Source of the DNA: Symmetrospora coprosmae
Taxonomy: Eukaryota > Basidiomycota > Cystobasidiomycetes > Symmetrosporaceae
Direction: 5' to 3'
Assembly: GCA_008802785.1 (NCBI GenBank)
Contig: VUYT01000006.1
Coordinates: forward strand, 372,001-436,000
Length of the DNA: 64,000 bases
Of the stretch, positions 47,136 through 58,534 are shown in pieces (within the stretch, counting starts at the first letter, position 1; each line of letters begins with the position of its first letter). The translations under genes and the position numbers were made by a program. Under the pieces are notes generated by a model, which saw only the letters and a list, made by a program, of their open reading frames with translations, made no database searches and was not told the origin of the DNA.

Positions 47136-49518
47136 ATGGCAAAGGCATCTGGTGGACAGATCAAAAAGAAGAAGGGAGACGCGGGTGCAGCAAAGAATTA
47201 CATTGTGCGGTCCTCTGTCCTAATTCTACAGAGAAGAGCGCGTCTGATTTCTGCATATCGACCATTCGCAGAACCGCACTCAGGCCATCAAGAAGCTCCA
47301 GTGCAGCATATCCGACTTTCGCAGGCTGTGCATCCTCAAGGGTCAGCCTCTCGTCTCGGCGCCGTTGGCTGCATGCTGGCGTCTGGCGGCTAACTTGAGC
47401 TCGCGCTGTCCCCGACTGCAGGCATCTTCCCGCGCCAGCCAAAGAACCACAAGAAGGCAAACAAAGGCTCGACGGCTCCGTCGTCCTTCTACTATGTCAA
47501 GGACATCCAGTACCTCCTTCACGAGCCACTCCTGGGCAAGCTCCGCGAGCACAAGAGCTTTGCTAAAAAGCTGTCGAAGGCAGTCGGGAGGGAGAACTGG
47601 CACAAGGCAAAGAGCTTGGAGGAGAACAGCAAGCCAACTTACAGGCTCGATCACATCATCAAGGAGAGGTGTGTGTGTTCGCCGAGCGTGTGCGCGCAGC
47701 GCGCACCGGCGGCCAGACCAGGCTGACCTTCATATCCCTACGCCACCACAGATACCCGTCCTTCCCGGACGCCCTGCGCGACCTCGACGACGCCCTCTCG
47801 CTCATCATCCTCTTTGCTCACCTCCCCGCATCGGAAAAGATTCCCGCCGCCGTCATTGCCAACTGCAGCAAGCTGGCCGCAGAATGGCAGCTCTACGTCA
47901 TGCGCACCCACAGCCTGAAGAAGGTCTTCCTCAGCATCAAGGGAATCTACTTTCAGGCGCAGGTCAAGGGGGAGACAATCACCTGGCTCGTGCCCTACAT
48001 GTTCACCCAGAATGTAGGTTCCGTCTCCCGAGATGGTCATCCTCGCATGGCACACATCCGTCTGCTTCTTTTGCAGTCCAGCTGATGACGACGATTTTGC
48101 TCGTCGTCTTCTCGCAGATCCCCTCGGACATCGACTTCCGCATCATGATGACATTCCTCGAGCTGTACCAAACCCTGCTGGGGTTCACATTCTACAAGCT
48201 GTACTCTGACATCAACCTCGTGTACCCGCCGACGTTTGACGCCGAGAAGGACAACGCAGCCGCAGGGATCGGTGCCCTCCTCCTCGAAGAAACGAGCCGG
48301 ACTCTTACCCTCGGCGGCAAGAAGGGCACCGAGGAGGGACTGGCCGCTGCTGAGGCCGGCAAGAAGGTCACCGCGAAGGAGGTCAAGAAGCAGATCCGGC
48401 ATCTCGCGCATGCCGCGCCTGCAACTTCGACTTCTGCAGCAGCCGCCGAATCCGGGCAGGCGACCGTGACTGTCGAGGACGGCGAGGGCGAGGGCGACAC
48501 GAGCATGGCCCTCGAGGTCGCCGCAGCGGGCGATGCGACCGACTTCCCTGCCCCTCTGGACGGGGGCGACGCGCAGCCTGCGCGAGAAGAAGACGTCTCG
48601 GACCTGTTTGCGCCGTACCACTTCTTCCTCTCGCGCGAGGTGACGCGGCCGACGCTCGAATTCATCGTGCGCTCGTTCGGCGGGCGCGTCGGGTGGGACC
48701 CCATCCTCGGTGCTGGGTCGCCGTACGACGTCAGCGACCCGCGCATCACGCACCACATTGTCGACAGGCCCGTCCCCGTCGCGGGCAGTGCGAGCGCAGG
48801 TGCGGACAGCAATGCCGTAGTCCTCGCGAGCCACCCGGGCAAGCGAGCCTACATCCAGCCGCAGTGGGTCGTCGATTGCGTCAACCAGAGGAAGCTCCTG
48901 CCGACCGAGCAGTACGCCCCTGGCGCTACTCTCCCGCCCCACTTGAGCCCCTTCGTGGACGCGCAGAAGGTCCGGGAGCAGGGCGGGTACGTGCCTGCCG
49001 AGGCTGGTGGCGAGCTCGTCGTCAGCGAAGGATCCGAGGACGAGGAGGTCGACGAGGATGATGACGAAGCTGTCGCCGACGAGGAGGAGTTCACTGGTTT
49101 CGGCGGTGCGGCGGAGGAGGACGTCGAGGATACAGACATGCAGGAGGAGGCCGAAGGAGACGACAACGGGCCAGCACGTCCTGCACTCCTTGCAGCTGCG
49201 CAGAACCCGCAAGACACGACGCTCCTGCACGCCGCTGAGCTCGAGGCCGAGTCTCTCTCTGTTCCGTACTCGATCTTCTCAACCGAGCTCGCCGCGCTGT
49301 CCAAGTCGCTCGCTGCGCCCAAAAAGGGCAAGAAGAGTGCAGCGGAGGCCATCAGCACGCAAGAGGCCAACCCGGCCAGCATCCTTCTCAGCAACAAGAC
49401 GCGCAAGCTCTACAACAAGATGAAGTATGGCGAAGGACGCAGGAACGCAGAGGCCGAAGCGCTTGCGGAGAAGAAGAAGAAGCTCGTCAGGCAGAGCGGA
49501 AAGAAGCAGGCGAAATAG
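47136..49518 (+). CDS. NOP7: Pescadillo homolog NOP7 (60S assembly, PeBoW complex)
   Basis: Nucleolar protein for 27S pre-rRNA processing and large-subunit assembly, acting with Erb1 and Ytm1; 682 residues. Exons: 47136-47204, 47272-47341, 47422-47668, 47752-48013, 48118-49518. The Pescadillo N-domain is plain: [98 protein letters not shown] single BRCT domain follows ([20 protein letters not shown] ... [19 protein letters not shown]). The tail is acidic then basic ([18 protein letters not shown]). About the usual family length, with a longer Ala-rich linker before the BRCT. Confidence 0.96.
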
Positions 49519-50204
49519 CGGTCGAGCTTGTCGCCTTATCGTTACCCTGCATTCTAGCCTGCATTCCATTCTTTGTTGTCTATCACATCTGCCTGTCACC
49601 GCAGTAATCTGGTCGATGCGCTCAATGAGCTCGATCGCCCTGCTCCTCAAAATGCAGCACATGCTGCTTTTCGGATGCCATTGTAGCTGAGCCTGTACTA
49701 CGGTACGGTATATCGGAGCTGTCAGACTGCTCTGGCTGCTCCGTCTCGCGTGGCACTTTCCGGGCCCAATCGGCAGCCGTCCGGCCTGTTTCTCCCGACT
49801 GAACAGCCCTCGGCTCACTCCCTGATTGCGCTCGACAGGTCCCGAATTGAGGTGAGCATGCATTGCCTGCTTCTGGTACTACTTCCACTCACTTGCTGTC
49901 CTCCAGACAGCTCTGCACGATACAACGAGGATCTCGAGATGTGAGAGGGGTTCTCTCGCGCTTCCCCTCCAACTCCGGCTACACTCTTCCCGATTGACCT
50001 CAGCTGCATTTCGCTTTTCTGCACAGCATCGACGCGTCCCTGCTTGTCTCTCGGCATCTATGAGATGCTCTTGCTCCTTCATTCGTATTTCCTTCCATCC
50101 CTCTCCCCGGGCTAGCCCCGCGCCTTTATCTTCATTGCTGATCTTCTCCTCGTCCCGTCCTGCTCTTTGCACTGATGTTGTCTGACCCGCAATTCGACCG
50201 ATGC
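49519..50204. other. Convergent intergenic region
   Basis: Holds the 3' ends of NOP7 (+) and the unknown gene (-). No gene or RNA seen in these 686 bases. Confidence 0.5.
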
Positions 50205-52361
50205 CTACTCGAAGAACCAGCTGATGCCTTTGTCGACAGGCTTCTTGGTGCCTTCATCGGCCGGCAGCAGATCCTTGAGCAGGTTCAGCAAGCTAGCCGG
50301 GCCTCTGGCACCGCGATTGGTCCAGCGCCTGCTGATGATCTCCTGGAAGCGCGTCTCAAGGACCTCTGGATCGGCATCGTCGTCCTCGTCCAGCAATGCG
50401 ACCACTTCGGCAAGCGAGTCCTCCTTGGTGATGTCCGGTCCGTCCTGCACAATTTCAAGCCGCCTTAGTGATGTGGAGAACCCAAGACCAAGAGCAATGC
50501 CACTGACCTCGATGAATTTGAAGTCATCGGTCGCCTCATTGCCGCGGACGGCCTGGTGAACATTGAGGAAGAGCTTCTGGCAGAAGCGGAAGATGGCAAG
50601 CTCGCCTTGGATGTCGCCAAGACACTTGTTCATAGCGGTCTCAGCGTAACCTCCACCAAGGGGTGTAGGGCAGCCTGGGACGAAGCGGGTGCGGACTTCG
50701 GGTACGGAGTACAAGTACGTGGCGGCGTACTGCATGCCTTGTGAGGGCAGCTCGATGTAGCCGGCAAGTCGTCGCCAAAGGGGCATGAGATTGAAGACGG
50801 TCTGCGTCCAGGCCTGGCCCAGCTTGACATGTGTCTTGAGACCGCACTTCAGGATCTCGCCGCTGGCCTGGCCTCCCCCCTCGCCGACAGACTTGGAGGC
50901 ATCGAGAAGAATCTTGACGTCGCAGCCGCTGGAGGCTGACGCGACGAGAGGGATGTCGCCTGTGCGGAGGTGTCAGCTGCCGCCGCGTTTGACGGCAACC
51001 CGAATATAGGAGCACCCACCGTGACCGAGGTGTTTCTGGAGCGAGTGCCAGAAGACGTCGAATTTGGCGGGCTTGCCGAGCCCAGGCGGAATGTCCCCGG
51101 GAGCTCCGTTCTTGACTGTGACGAGGCTGTCGGCATCCGCGTGCATAGGACGAGCCATGGCGATGATCTGCGAGGGGTCTCAGCGCATTCTGACTAACCA
51201 CCTGCGCCGCATACACTCACCTGCTTCTTGTCATTGATCGCACAGATAGTCGAGCAAGACTCGAAAGAGAGGAGAGGACGCTTGACTCGCAGGGCGTTCG
51301 GGTTCGCCATCTTGCCTTCGCAGTCAAGGACTGTGACGGCATCGATGTGGCTGTAAGCCTTCTTCCATCCGACATCGACGAAGAGGGCATGGATGTCGTG
51401 CGCGTCGGCCTGCTTCAGCAAAGCGGCGATGGGCTGCGTGGGCGAAAGGACCTTGGCCCGCTGTCGAAGCTGAATCTTTCTCTTGGCTCCCTTGAACCAC
51501 TTCTCTGCGCTGAAGAGCTGCTGAATGTCGAAAGTCTGTAGAAGCTGCTTGAGGGTGATGCGAGCAGCTCGGCCCTGTGCGCGGAGGGTCAAGGCTCAGC
51601 ATGTACACTGGGGCCTATAGCATGACGGCGAGCTTACTCACGTCCTTGACGCTGACGCACCCACACCTAACAGCGTTCCGAATGCGCAGCGCCAGCCACA
51701 TCTTGGCCTCGTTGGACTGGTTAAACCAAAACAGGAAAGCTTCGAGTATGGAGTCGGTCATTGCGAGCGCCACCAGCGCCAGGTCGTTGCTTGACTGCGG
51801 GATGGACGATGCGTAAGCGATGCGAAGCTCACCAGTATCACGGAACCGGGCGCGATGACTCACGTAGTCGGATCCTCCTCCCGGGCTGCGCGACAGCATC
51901 TGTCCCGCGTGGTAGCGTGCCAGGATCCATCGCTCCTTCGCAAGGCAGGTCTTGATAGCATCGGGAGCCTTCATCCGACCGACCTGACAGAGAGCCGACA
52001 ACCAAACAAACAATCAGCATGAGAAGACGAGCCATTCAAGCGACTCGGGCGGGAGCCGCCTCCGAGTGTGGCGTACCTTGATGGCAAAAACATTGAGGCG
52101 TTCGCCTTCGAGCAGCACGAAGCTGGCAGCGTACTCGAAGAGCTCGTCGGGGAGCCTGGCGAGGATCTCGCCCAGCTGCGCGGTCGTGAACGACGGGTTT
52201 GCCGAAGTTGATGCGGAGCTGGGCTGAGTGGCGGCGTTGGCGGGAGCCGCTGGAACCTGAGAACGGATAGCTGAGAGCAGACGGAGACACGAGCATGCAC
52301 GTCAGACTTGTGTGATTCCGATGCGCGTGCAGATGCTGCGATGCGATGCTTGCTTACCCAT
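50205..52361 (-). CDS. Unknown protein, 575 residues, seven exons
   Basis: All exons close in phase: 52358-52361 (ATGG only), 52077-52270, 51864-51983, 51642-51794, 51221-51574, 51020-51167, 50205-50959. After a short disordered start the protein looks globular and mostly helical: TTAQLGEILARLPDELFEYA, CLAKERWILARYHAGQMLSR, VALAMTDSILEAFLFWFNQS, FDVFWHSLQKHLGHG, AWTQTVFNLMPLWRRLAGYI and IALGLGFSTSLRRLEIV. An acidic linker and a short C-terminal helix end it (SLLNLLKDLLPADEG). No signal peptide, membrane span or known motif. It is divergent from another unknown gene, 191 bp away. I cannot name a family. Confidence 0.75.
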
Positions 52362-52552
52362 GATGCGTCGCAAGCGACGTTTTCTGATTGGCTGAGAGGA
52401 GACCTAGGCACAGGGCACAGGGACGTCCCTCTCCCTTTCCGCTCCTTTCTCCCTCCTCTCCCTGAGATCTGACAGCACACAGCGCATAGCACAGCACACA
52501 GCACGCATCCTAGCTACATCTCCACCTGATCCGCCACATTCTCACTGTCGTC
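52362..52552. promoter_or_regulatory. Shared divergent promoter of the two unknown genes
   Basis: A 191-bp gap between the start codons at 52361 (-) and 52553 (+). It holds a CAGCACA-rich run near 52475-52505 and a pyrimidine stretch near 52430-52460. Common regulation is inferred from spacing only. Confidence 0.5.
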
Positions 52553-54133
52553 ATGGTCGTCTCCGCCGCTCTAAAGCTCGCTTTCCGCGAGTCTCTCGTG
52601 TCCAATGCTCCTCTCGACGAGAGCTCTCGACCCGCTCTCCGCTTCTCGCGCTGGCTCCTCGACAATTACAAGTGGCTGAAAGGCACCCCGTGAGGCGCAA
52701 ACTGCCATGTGGCCTGTGCCGCTCTGCCGTTGCTCACTTCCTCCACTCCCTTCCTCGCGCCGGCCCGCATCCGCCCATTCCAGTGTCCGTCTTGTCGAGA
52801 TGGACGCCCTCTACCGCCAGTCGACCGCTTACGCCGAGGGAGACCACACTGTTCACGGACAGCACGGTCTCATGGGCGACGCGGTCGCCCATGGTCTCGC
52901 AGATGTCATCGCTTCCGGCGCCATCGAGGGCTGGTCGGAGGGGCACCTCAAAAAACGCCAGTTGCACCTCCCTGGGCAGCAGGACCTCCGAGGTTATGTC
53001 TGCGTATATGACCTCGTCCCCGTTAACATCCCCGTCAGCAGCATTCGCCTCCACATTCCCGACTTTGACGACGAGAAGGCGTACATGATGGTCACCCTGC
53101 CCGACTACCTTTTTGAGGACAAGGACAGTGCGGTCTCCGCGAAGGGTAACGGAGCCGGCTACAAGGAGTTTGCGGAGCTCACCGAGAATGTGACCCCAGT
53201 AAGCCTATTAGGGCGCTATCCTTCTATTCCACATCGAGCTGATCGGCCAACCCTTATCGTATGCGCAGGCTATCAGCGATGCCCTTGCGCGCCAGCAGGG
53301 CCATACGGATACTGCCTCCGTCGTCTTCTCGCCCGTAAGTCGTGCATGGCCAATGATGCATCGTACCTATTCTGACTGCCTGGTGCATCCACACAGGTCT
53401 CCATCGCGCAGACACCCATTCTCGACTCATCTAAAGCCCGGCTCAAGCACCTCTAGGTTGAGGGCTCGGACGATGGCAACTCCATGAGCGAGCTCATCGA
53501 CCTCCCGTACGCATTCAAGCGAAAGACCTGGGCTAAGAAGCTCGACGCCATTCCCATGCCGTCCGTCATGGCGCAGGCGCTCTGCAACGGCTACATGAAG
53601 GAGGCTGGAGACCTCGAGAACGCCATCTTCATCTTTCCTGATGCGGACATGTGCCCTTGGCGACCGCGAGCACTCGCTTCCCTCCTCTCGAGTCCCATCT
53701 GCCACCTTCCGGACTCTGTCGTTTTCGGCTTTGCGATTTGGTGAGTACCTCGAGGGATCCCATATGCGCGCGTGGCTTACACTTCACGCTAGTGCAGTTC
53801 AGGACGGGGGGTCAGCCAGTTTGACACCCTCCTCTGCCTCACGAAGGGCGAGCTTGTCGCCACGCACACGCACTTCAGAACGATCAAGAAGTCGTGAGCG
53901 CCTCGGCTGCAGGGCGTTTCACGGCACGGCAGACGCCTCTTGCTGATGCACTGTTCCTGCGCTTTCTGGTTAGAACGGCAGCCGTACCTTCCGACATTGT
54001 CAGGGAGACACTCGACATGCGAAGGGCCGAGAAACTGTGTGCGCTGGATGACTACCTAGAGATCCTAATCCCTTATAAGCGATTCGGCGACCTCTACCCT
54101 AAAGCCAAACAGTTCGGCGGCAACATTCTCTGA
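52553..54133 (+). CDS. Unknown protein, 385 residues, six exons
   Basis: Exons: 52553-52689, 52784-53198, 53269-53334, 53457-53740, 53798-53893, 53974-54133, all in phase. The start is helical (LKLAFRESLVSNAPLDESSR, RFSRWLLDNYKWLKGTPV). The middle is beta-rich (DLRGYVCVYDLVPVNIPVSS, KAYMMVTLPDYLFEDKD), then SELIDLPYAFKRKTWAKKLD, SQFDTLLCLTKGELVATHTH and a helical end (EKLCALDDYLEILIPYKRFG). An earlier acceptor for exon 4, at about 53397, would add 19 codons and a stop. No signal peptide, membrane span or known motif. The family is not recognised. Its partner is the divergent gene at 50205-52361. Confidence 0.72.
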
Positions 54134-54377
54134 GCGGCTGACACAGGTATGCAGCCAGCGGAATGCAGGTCACACAAAGATGCTCGTCCGTACCTTCCTC
54201 ACGCGCTTCATCGTCGTAAAAGCTAGAATCATGAAAGCAGCCACTGTACAGCACAAACTACACTCTCGCCCGCTTCCGTACTGTATCAGTAGCCCATGAG
54301 GTCCATCGCGGTATAGCGTGACTTGTTGCCAATCACAGCAACCTTAGCCCCGACCAATACGCATGCCTGCTCATGCT

Positions 54378-54510
54378 TGCGCACGGTTGCGCACTTGAGC
54401 GCATCGTTGCGTGAGTTTACGTAAGTTTGCGTGAATTTGTGTGAGCTTGCGTGCGGTTGCGCGTCGTTGCGTGCCGTTGCGTCTCGTTGCGCGACGTTGC
54501 GTGAATCTGA
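54378..54510. repeat. Degenerate short repeat built on ttgcgtg
   Basis: Imperfect units of about 10-11 bp such as gttgcgtgagt, tttgcgtgaat, cttgcgtgcgg and gttgcgtgccg follow one another over about 130 bp. Units have drifted, so this looks like an old minisatellite. It lies just before the decamer array, in the 3' region between two convergent genes. Confidence 0.7.
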
Positions 54511-54570
54511 AGCTGCGATGGACCGTGCAGATGGTACAAAAGACACGCGAGCTGCCCTGCCCCAGCCTGC

Positions 54571-54700
54571 CCTGGCCTGTCCTGACCTGTCCTGACCTGT
54601 CCTGGCCTGTCCTGGCCTGTCCTGGCCTGTCCTGGCCTGTCCTGGCCTGTCCTGGCCTGTCCTGGCTGGTCATGGCTGGTCATGGCTGGTCCTGGCTGCA
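54571..54700. repeat. Decamer minisatellite (CCTGGCCTGT)n, 13 units
   Basis: Thirteen successive 10-bp units: one cctggcctgt, two cctgacctgt, six cctggcctgt, then cctggctggt, two catggctggt and a broken last unit. The central units are identical, so the array is recent or being homogenised. The period of 10 is not a multiple of 3, so an apparent repetitive ORF on the minus strand is a by-product. Confidence 0.93.
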
Positions 54701-54903
54701 AGGCCTGAGCCTACAGGCAGCTATGAGTGAAGGGCAACGTCCTTGTTAGACTGATGCTTCGCATTCATTACCGGGGCCTGCCCAGCCATGCTGCTGCTGT
54801 CCGACTACTTGCTACAAACTACGGCCGCGCCGGGCGAAAGAACCAACAGAAGGAGGCGGAGAGCGCTATGAGGACTGTGAACGAAGAGCAGGTGTAGAGC
54901 CGT
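54701..54903. other. Rest of the convergent 3' region
   Basis: Together with 54134-54377 this fills the gap around the two repeat arrays between the unknown gene (+) and the double-psi barrel gene (-). No gene seen. Confidence 0.4.
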
Positions 54904-55691
54904 CTAGATCTTGCGGCCGTACTTGCCCTCTTGGAATTTGCTATGGTCCCCAAAGAAGTATGTCGCGTCAATCTAGCTGCCACTCAGGTCTTTGCGGACT
55001 AGCTAGAGCACTCACCCCTGCTGGACAACGCCGCCGGTCAGCTCCCACTGGAGGTTCATGATGACGTCGTTCTTGTTGTTGCTGAACGCCTTTCCGGTGA
55101 GCTCGTTGAACAGGCCAATGGTCAGGTCGCTGTTTCCGGATCGCTTTGCCCACTGGAACCGATGGAGAAGAAAGGACCGGTCAGGGCGCCAAAGAAGGCA
55201 TCAGAAGCAGGCGCACGAGAGGGAGGACCCACTCGGTCATCAAAGCCGTCGCAGATGAAGCCCATGGCCGTCTTGCCGTTGTTGGGGTTGGTGAACTTGA
55301 CCTCCCGTCCGCAATACGCCTTCCCGGCCTTCACTCGGTCACCGCCGTAGTTGTCAAGCATGAGTCCGACCGAGGGCGCAAAGCACTTCCAGTCGTCCTT
55401 GTACCACGTCTCGCACCACGACTGTCCGTTGGTGCTGTCCGAGCCGGCGTTGGTCCTGAACCACGATCCGACGCCTGCATTCTCGATGTCAGTTACGTGT
55501 CACGTAAGCAAATGAATGCAAACAAGACAAGGACTACCCACCAGAGTTGACGCCCCCGAAGGCAGAGATGGAGCCGAGCGACGAGGCCGAGCCCGTCGAG
55601 ATGGGCGACGTCTCTCCGTCGTCATCGCTATCGGACGAGTCGTTGGTCGCCTGAGCATTGGCAGACGACGAGGACGAGGTAGGCGTATTGA

Positions 55692-55729
<38 letters not shown>

Positions 55730-56055
55730 GACGAGTCGTCCCTGTCGACTGCATTGTTTACCGGGGTGGCAGAGGGCGACGCGCTCGAGGACGAGCCCGA
55801 TGAGGCCGACGACTTTGGCTTGCAGTAGCCTGCGCGTCGGACCTTCTTGAGTCCGCCAGACTTCTTGACATGGTGTCGGCGCGTGTTGGGGAGGCCGCTC
55901 CCTCCGTGGGCGGACGAGGCCCCTGCGTCGCGCTTCGCCGTCAGGAGGTGCAGGTGACCGTCAACAACCTCGCCGCCGGGCGAGGAAGGGGATGCGCCCG
56001 CCTGCTGGGCGAGGAAGAGCGATGCCGTAGCAGCGACAATGGTAGCGAATCGCAT
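54904..56055 (-). CDS. Secreted double-psi beta-barrel (RlpA/expansin-like) protein
   Basis: A signal peptide (MRFATIVAATASLFLAQQAG) is followed by a basic stretch (TRRHHVKKSGGLKKVRR) and a Ser-rich linker with a poly-Ser run coded by a trinucleotide repeat (about 55697-55730). The C-terminal domain reads AGKAYCGREVKFTNPNNGKT, GFICDGFDDR, NSDLTIGLFNELTG and VIMNLQWELTGG. This is the core of the double-psi barrel found in RlpA-like, barwin and expansin proteins. Two introns are firm. The last junction is not: the frame giving YFFGDHSKFQEGKYGRKI and the stop at 54904 does not join in phase with the best donor near 55015. Probably acts in the cell wall or outside the cell. Confidence 0.8.
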
Positions 56056-57041
56056 CTTGTATGCTTGTGTGTATGATTTCTGAAGGGTTGCTGAGAGAGG
56101 GTCTGTGCTGTTTGAGTGGACGCAGGACAGTGACGAGAGGAGGCGGGTTGAAATTGGATGGACGAGGGTCTCTCTTCGAATGCCGGCTTCGAGGAGGAGG
56201 AGGGTGTTGATTGGACTAACTGATTCTCTAGAAGTAGAAGAGAAGTGAGTGTGGTGATTGTTACTGAGTAGTGTGTACTTGTGTGTGTGTGGGGAAGGTG
56301 AGTTCGTCGAGGCGGAAGGAGAGGAGAGGCAGAGGCAGAACCAGGCGGTTCTCAAGGGGGAGGGAGCGCAGCAGCAGCAGCAGCAGCCCACGGCCGCAGC
56401 TTTGGGTTGCACGGACCTCTCCGCCTTTCCGCTCTAGCCTCGCATTCCGGCGTCGACCCCCCCCCCCCCTTTTCCTCCGTCGGAACGTCACCTCCTGCCC
56501 CTGAATTCGCGTGCCTGAACGTGCCTGACAAAGACGCGTCGAGCTGCTCGAAGTTGGACGCCGCAGCACAACTCGGACTGCGGGTCGGCTTCAAGGTTGT
56601 CTCACTGCCAATTGCCATGCGGTTCAGAGTCATTCGATACGGTACAGGGGCCGTGTCACTTATGCCTGCTCGTTCGCAGCTGGCCGTGAGCCGCGCACCC
56701 CAGAACCCTTCTCCATTGTGCCTCTTTGTCTCGACGCTTTGGCCTGTCCCCTCTGCGAGGATCCCCTCACCTGCATCGCCCTCGTTTCGTACTCGCGTAT
56801 GCAGCACCAAAGCACCCGTCTGTGCGGTTGCTCAGTGAAAGAACGATCCAGAGCGCAAGCCTTTCACACTCTCCCCCAATCATCATCAGAGTCCTTCGTC
56901 GCCGAAGCCTGTTCCCTGACCGGGGAAATGTCACGTGACCGTTGACCGACCAAGCCCAAAAAGCTTGCTACTCGAGTAGAGTGTCGGAGGTTGCTCCTCT
57001 GTTGACCAATGCACGGCGCAATACATTACAACTAACGTTCG
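56056..57041. other. Divergent intergenic region
   Basis: Between the barrel protein (-) and the first arrestin gene (+). Contains a tgtgtgtgtgtg run near 56281-56291 and a C-tract near 56458-56468. No gene seen in nearly 1 kb. Confidence 0.5.
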
Positions 57042-58534
57042 ATGAAGGCCCCGCCGGAGCTCTCTGTCGACGTCCACTCTGACCTGGTCGTGCTCACTCC
57101 CAACATCGGTCGGAGCTCTGTCGAGGGAGCACGAGCTGAACCGAGTCATGACAGCACCTTGCGCGGGACTGTCCGTCTCTCGCTCAACCGCGATACGAGG
57201 ATCAAGCGCGTGACGGTCGAGCTTGTGCGTCCTTTCTCTCCACGGTCTGGACGCAGCGCAACGACCCCAAATGCGGCTGCGATGACAGCTCTGACCTTCC
57301 CGCTACTATCGATTCTCTTGGCTCTCGCCTTGTCACAGCTCGGAAAGCAGGAAATCATCGTAAAGGGCGTCTATCACACCTATGACACGCTGAAAAAGTC
57401 GCTCGAGCTCAGTCTAGGCGATGGAACGGAGAGCATCCTGCCAGCCGGTCTGCATGAGTGAGCCGAGCCGCGCCCTCCAAGCCAACCTCAACCCAGCTTT
57501 CCTGACGCCCTTTACGCAAATCGCCCTGCGCAGGTTTGCCTTCGAGTTCGTGGTTCCTGCCGATGCTGCACCGCTGGAGAAATGCCCTCAGTGAGTAACA
57601 TCAAATCATGAGCCGCGCGAGCCGATCGCTGAGACCGCCCTGCAACAGCGGAAGCACCGAGTACAAGCTCGTAGCGACCGCTCAAGGCACAGGCCTCTTT
57701 GCTCTCGACCTCACCGCAGAGCGAAAAGTCAGCCTAAGTGAGTCTGCGTCACGCCTCAGCAGCCAGAGAATCACCCTGACTGTCCGGCCGCTCTGCCTCA
57801 CCTACACAGTCACCAATCACAGCGAAGACAGTGCCGTCCCTCCAGGCTTCAACGCCATCTCCAAATCCGCCAACGAGCACCTGGGCATTGTCGGCATCAA
57901 TCTGACGTCTCCCTTCCTGCTGCTCAATGGAAATCTGCATCTGTCCATCGATGTGCCCAGCATCGAGCACGCCGCCGTACGCGTAGACGATGTGCGCCTC
58001 TCGCTCGTGCAGTCCTTCAAGCTGCAGAGCCAGAGCGAGCCTGGACGAACCGAGGACATACATCCGCTTGTGGTGCCGTTGTGGTCAATGCGCGAGTCGC
58101 GCACCTCGCCCGCGCGCGGGATCACTCTGCGCCACGGGCAGGACTTCCACTTCGAGAAGCGCATCGTCTTCCCGGAAGACGGCCAGATCAGGCCCAGCAC
58201 GTCCCAGCACTCGAAGACGGGCATCCGCGTACTGCACAGACTCGCAGTATCCCTCCTGTACACGCCACTCCAGGCTGAGGGTGCCTGTGCCCCAACTAAG
58301 AGCGAGCCCAGGATGAAGGAGGTCCACATGACGACGCCAGCCACGCTCTCGTCCTGCTGCTGCGTGGTTGAGGCGCTGCAGCTGCCAGCCTACGAGGACA
58401 ATCAGGAGCTTAAGGCCATCAACCAGAAGGCGTGCGACGAACGCGCGAAAGCATGTGCGTTTGCTTCGGCCAGCTGCTGCGAGTCGTCTAGCGTTAAACT
58501 GACCATGGTCATGTATCATCCAGTATTCGGGTGA
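57042..58534 (+). CDS. Arrestin-like protein, copy 1
   Basis: Arrestin-fold protein, likely an adaptor that links cargo to ubiquitin ligases or signalling. The start MKAPPELSVDVHSDLVVLTP leads to STLRGTVRLSLNRDTRIKRV, an arrestin N-domain strand pair. LGKQEIIVKGVYHTYDTLKK, HEFAFEFVVPADAAPLEKCP and EYKLVATAQGTGLFALDL follow, and the C-domain begins at VTNHSED. First exon 57042-57224, second 57339-57457; further short introns near 57458-57534, 57594-57646 and 57740-57810. A last intron runs to 58523, leaving a final L-F-G and stop. No PY motif (PPxY) was noticed. It is a tandem duplicate of the next gene. Confidence 0.82.

Noticed and set aside
53398-53456. Nonsense mutation in the unknown gene at 52553-54133
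   Set aside because: The TAG lies in sequence that a longer intron ending at 53456 removes, leaving an intact frame.
54371-54701. Repetitive minus-strand protein with GQDRPGQART-type units
   Set aside because: It is translated minisatellite DNA; the 10-bp period is not a multiple of three and the frame is open only because of the repeat.
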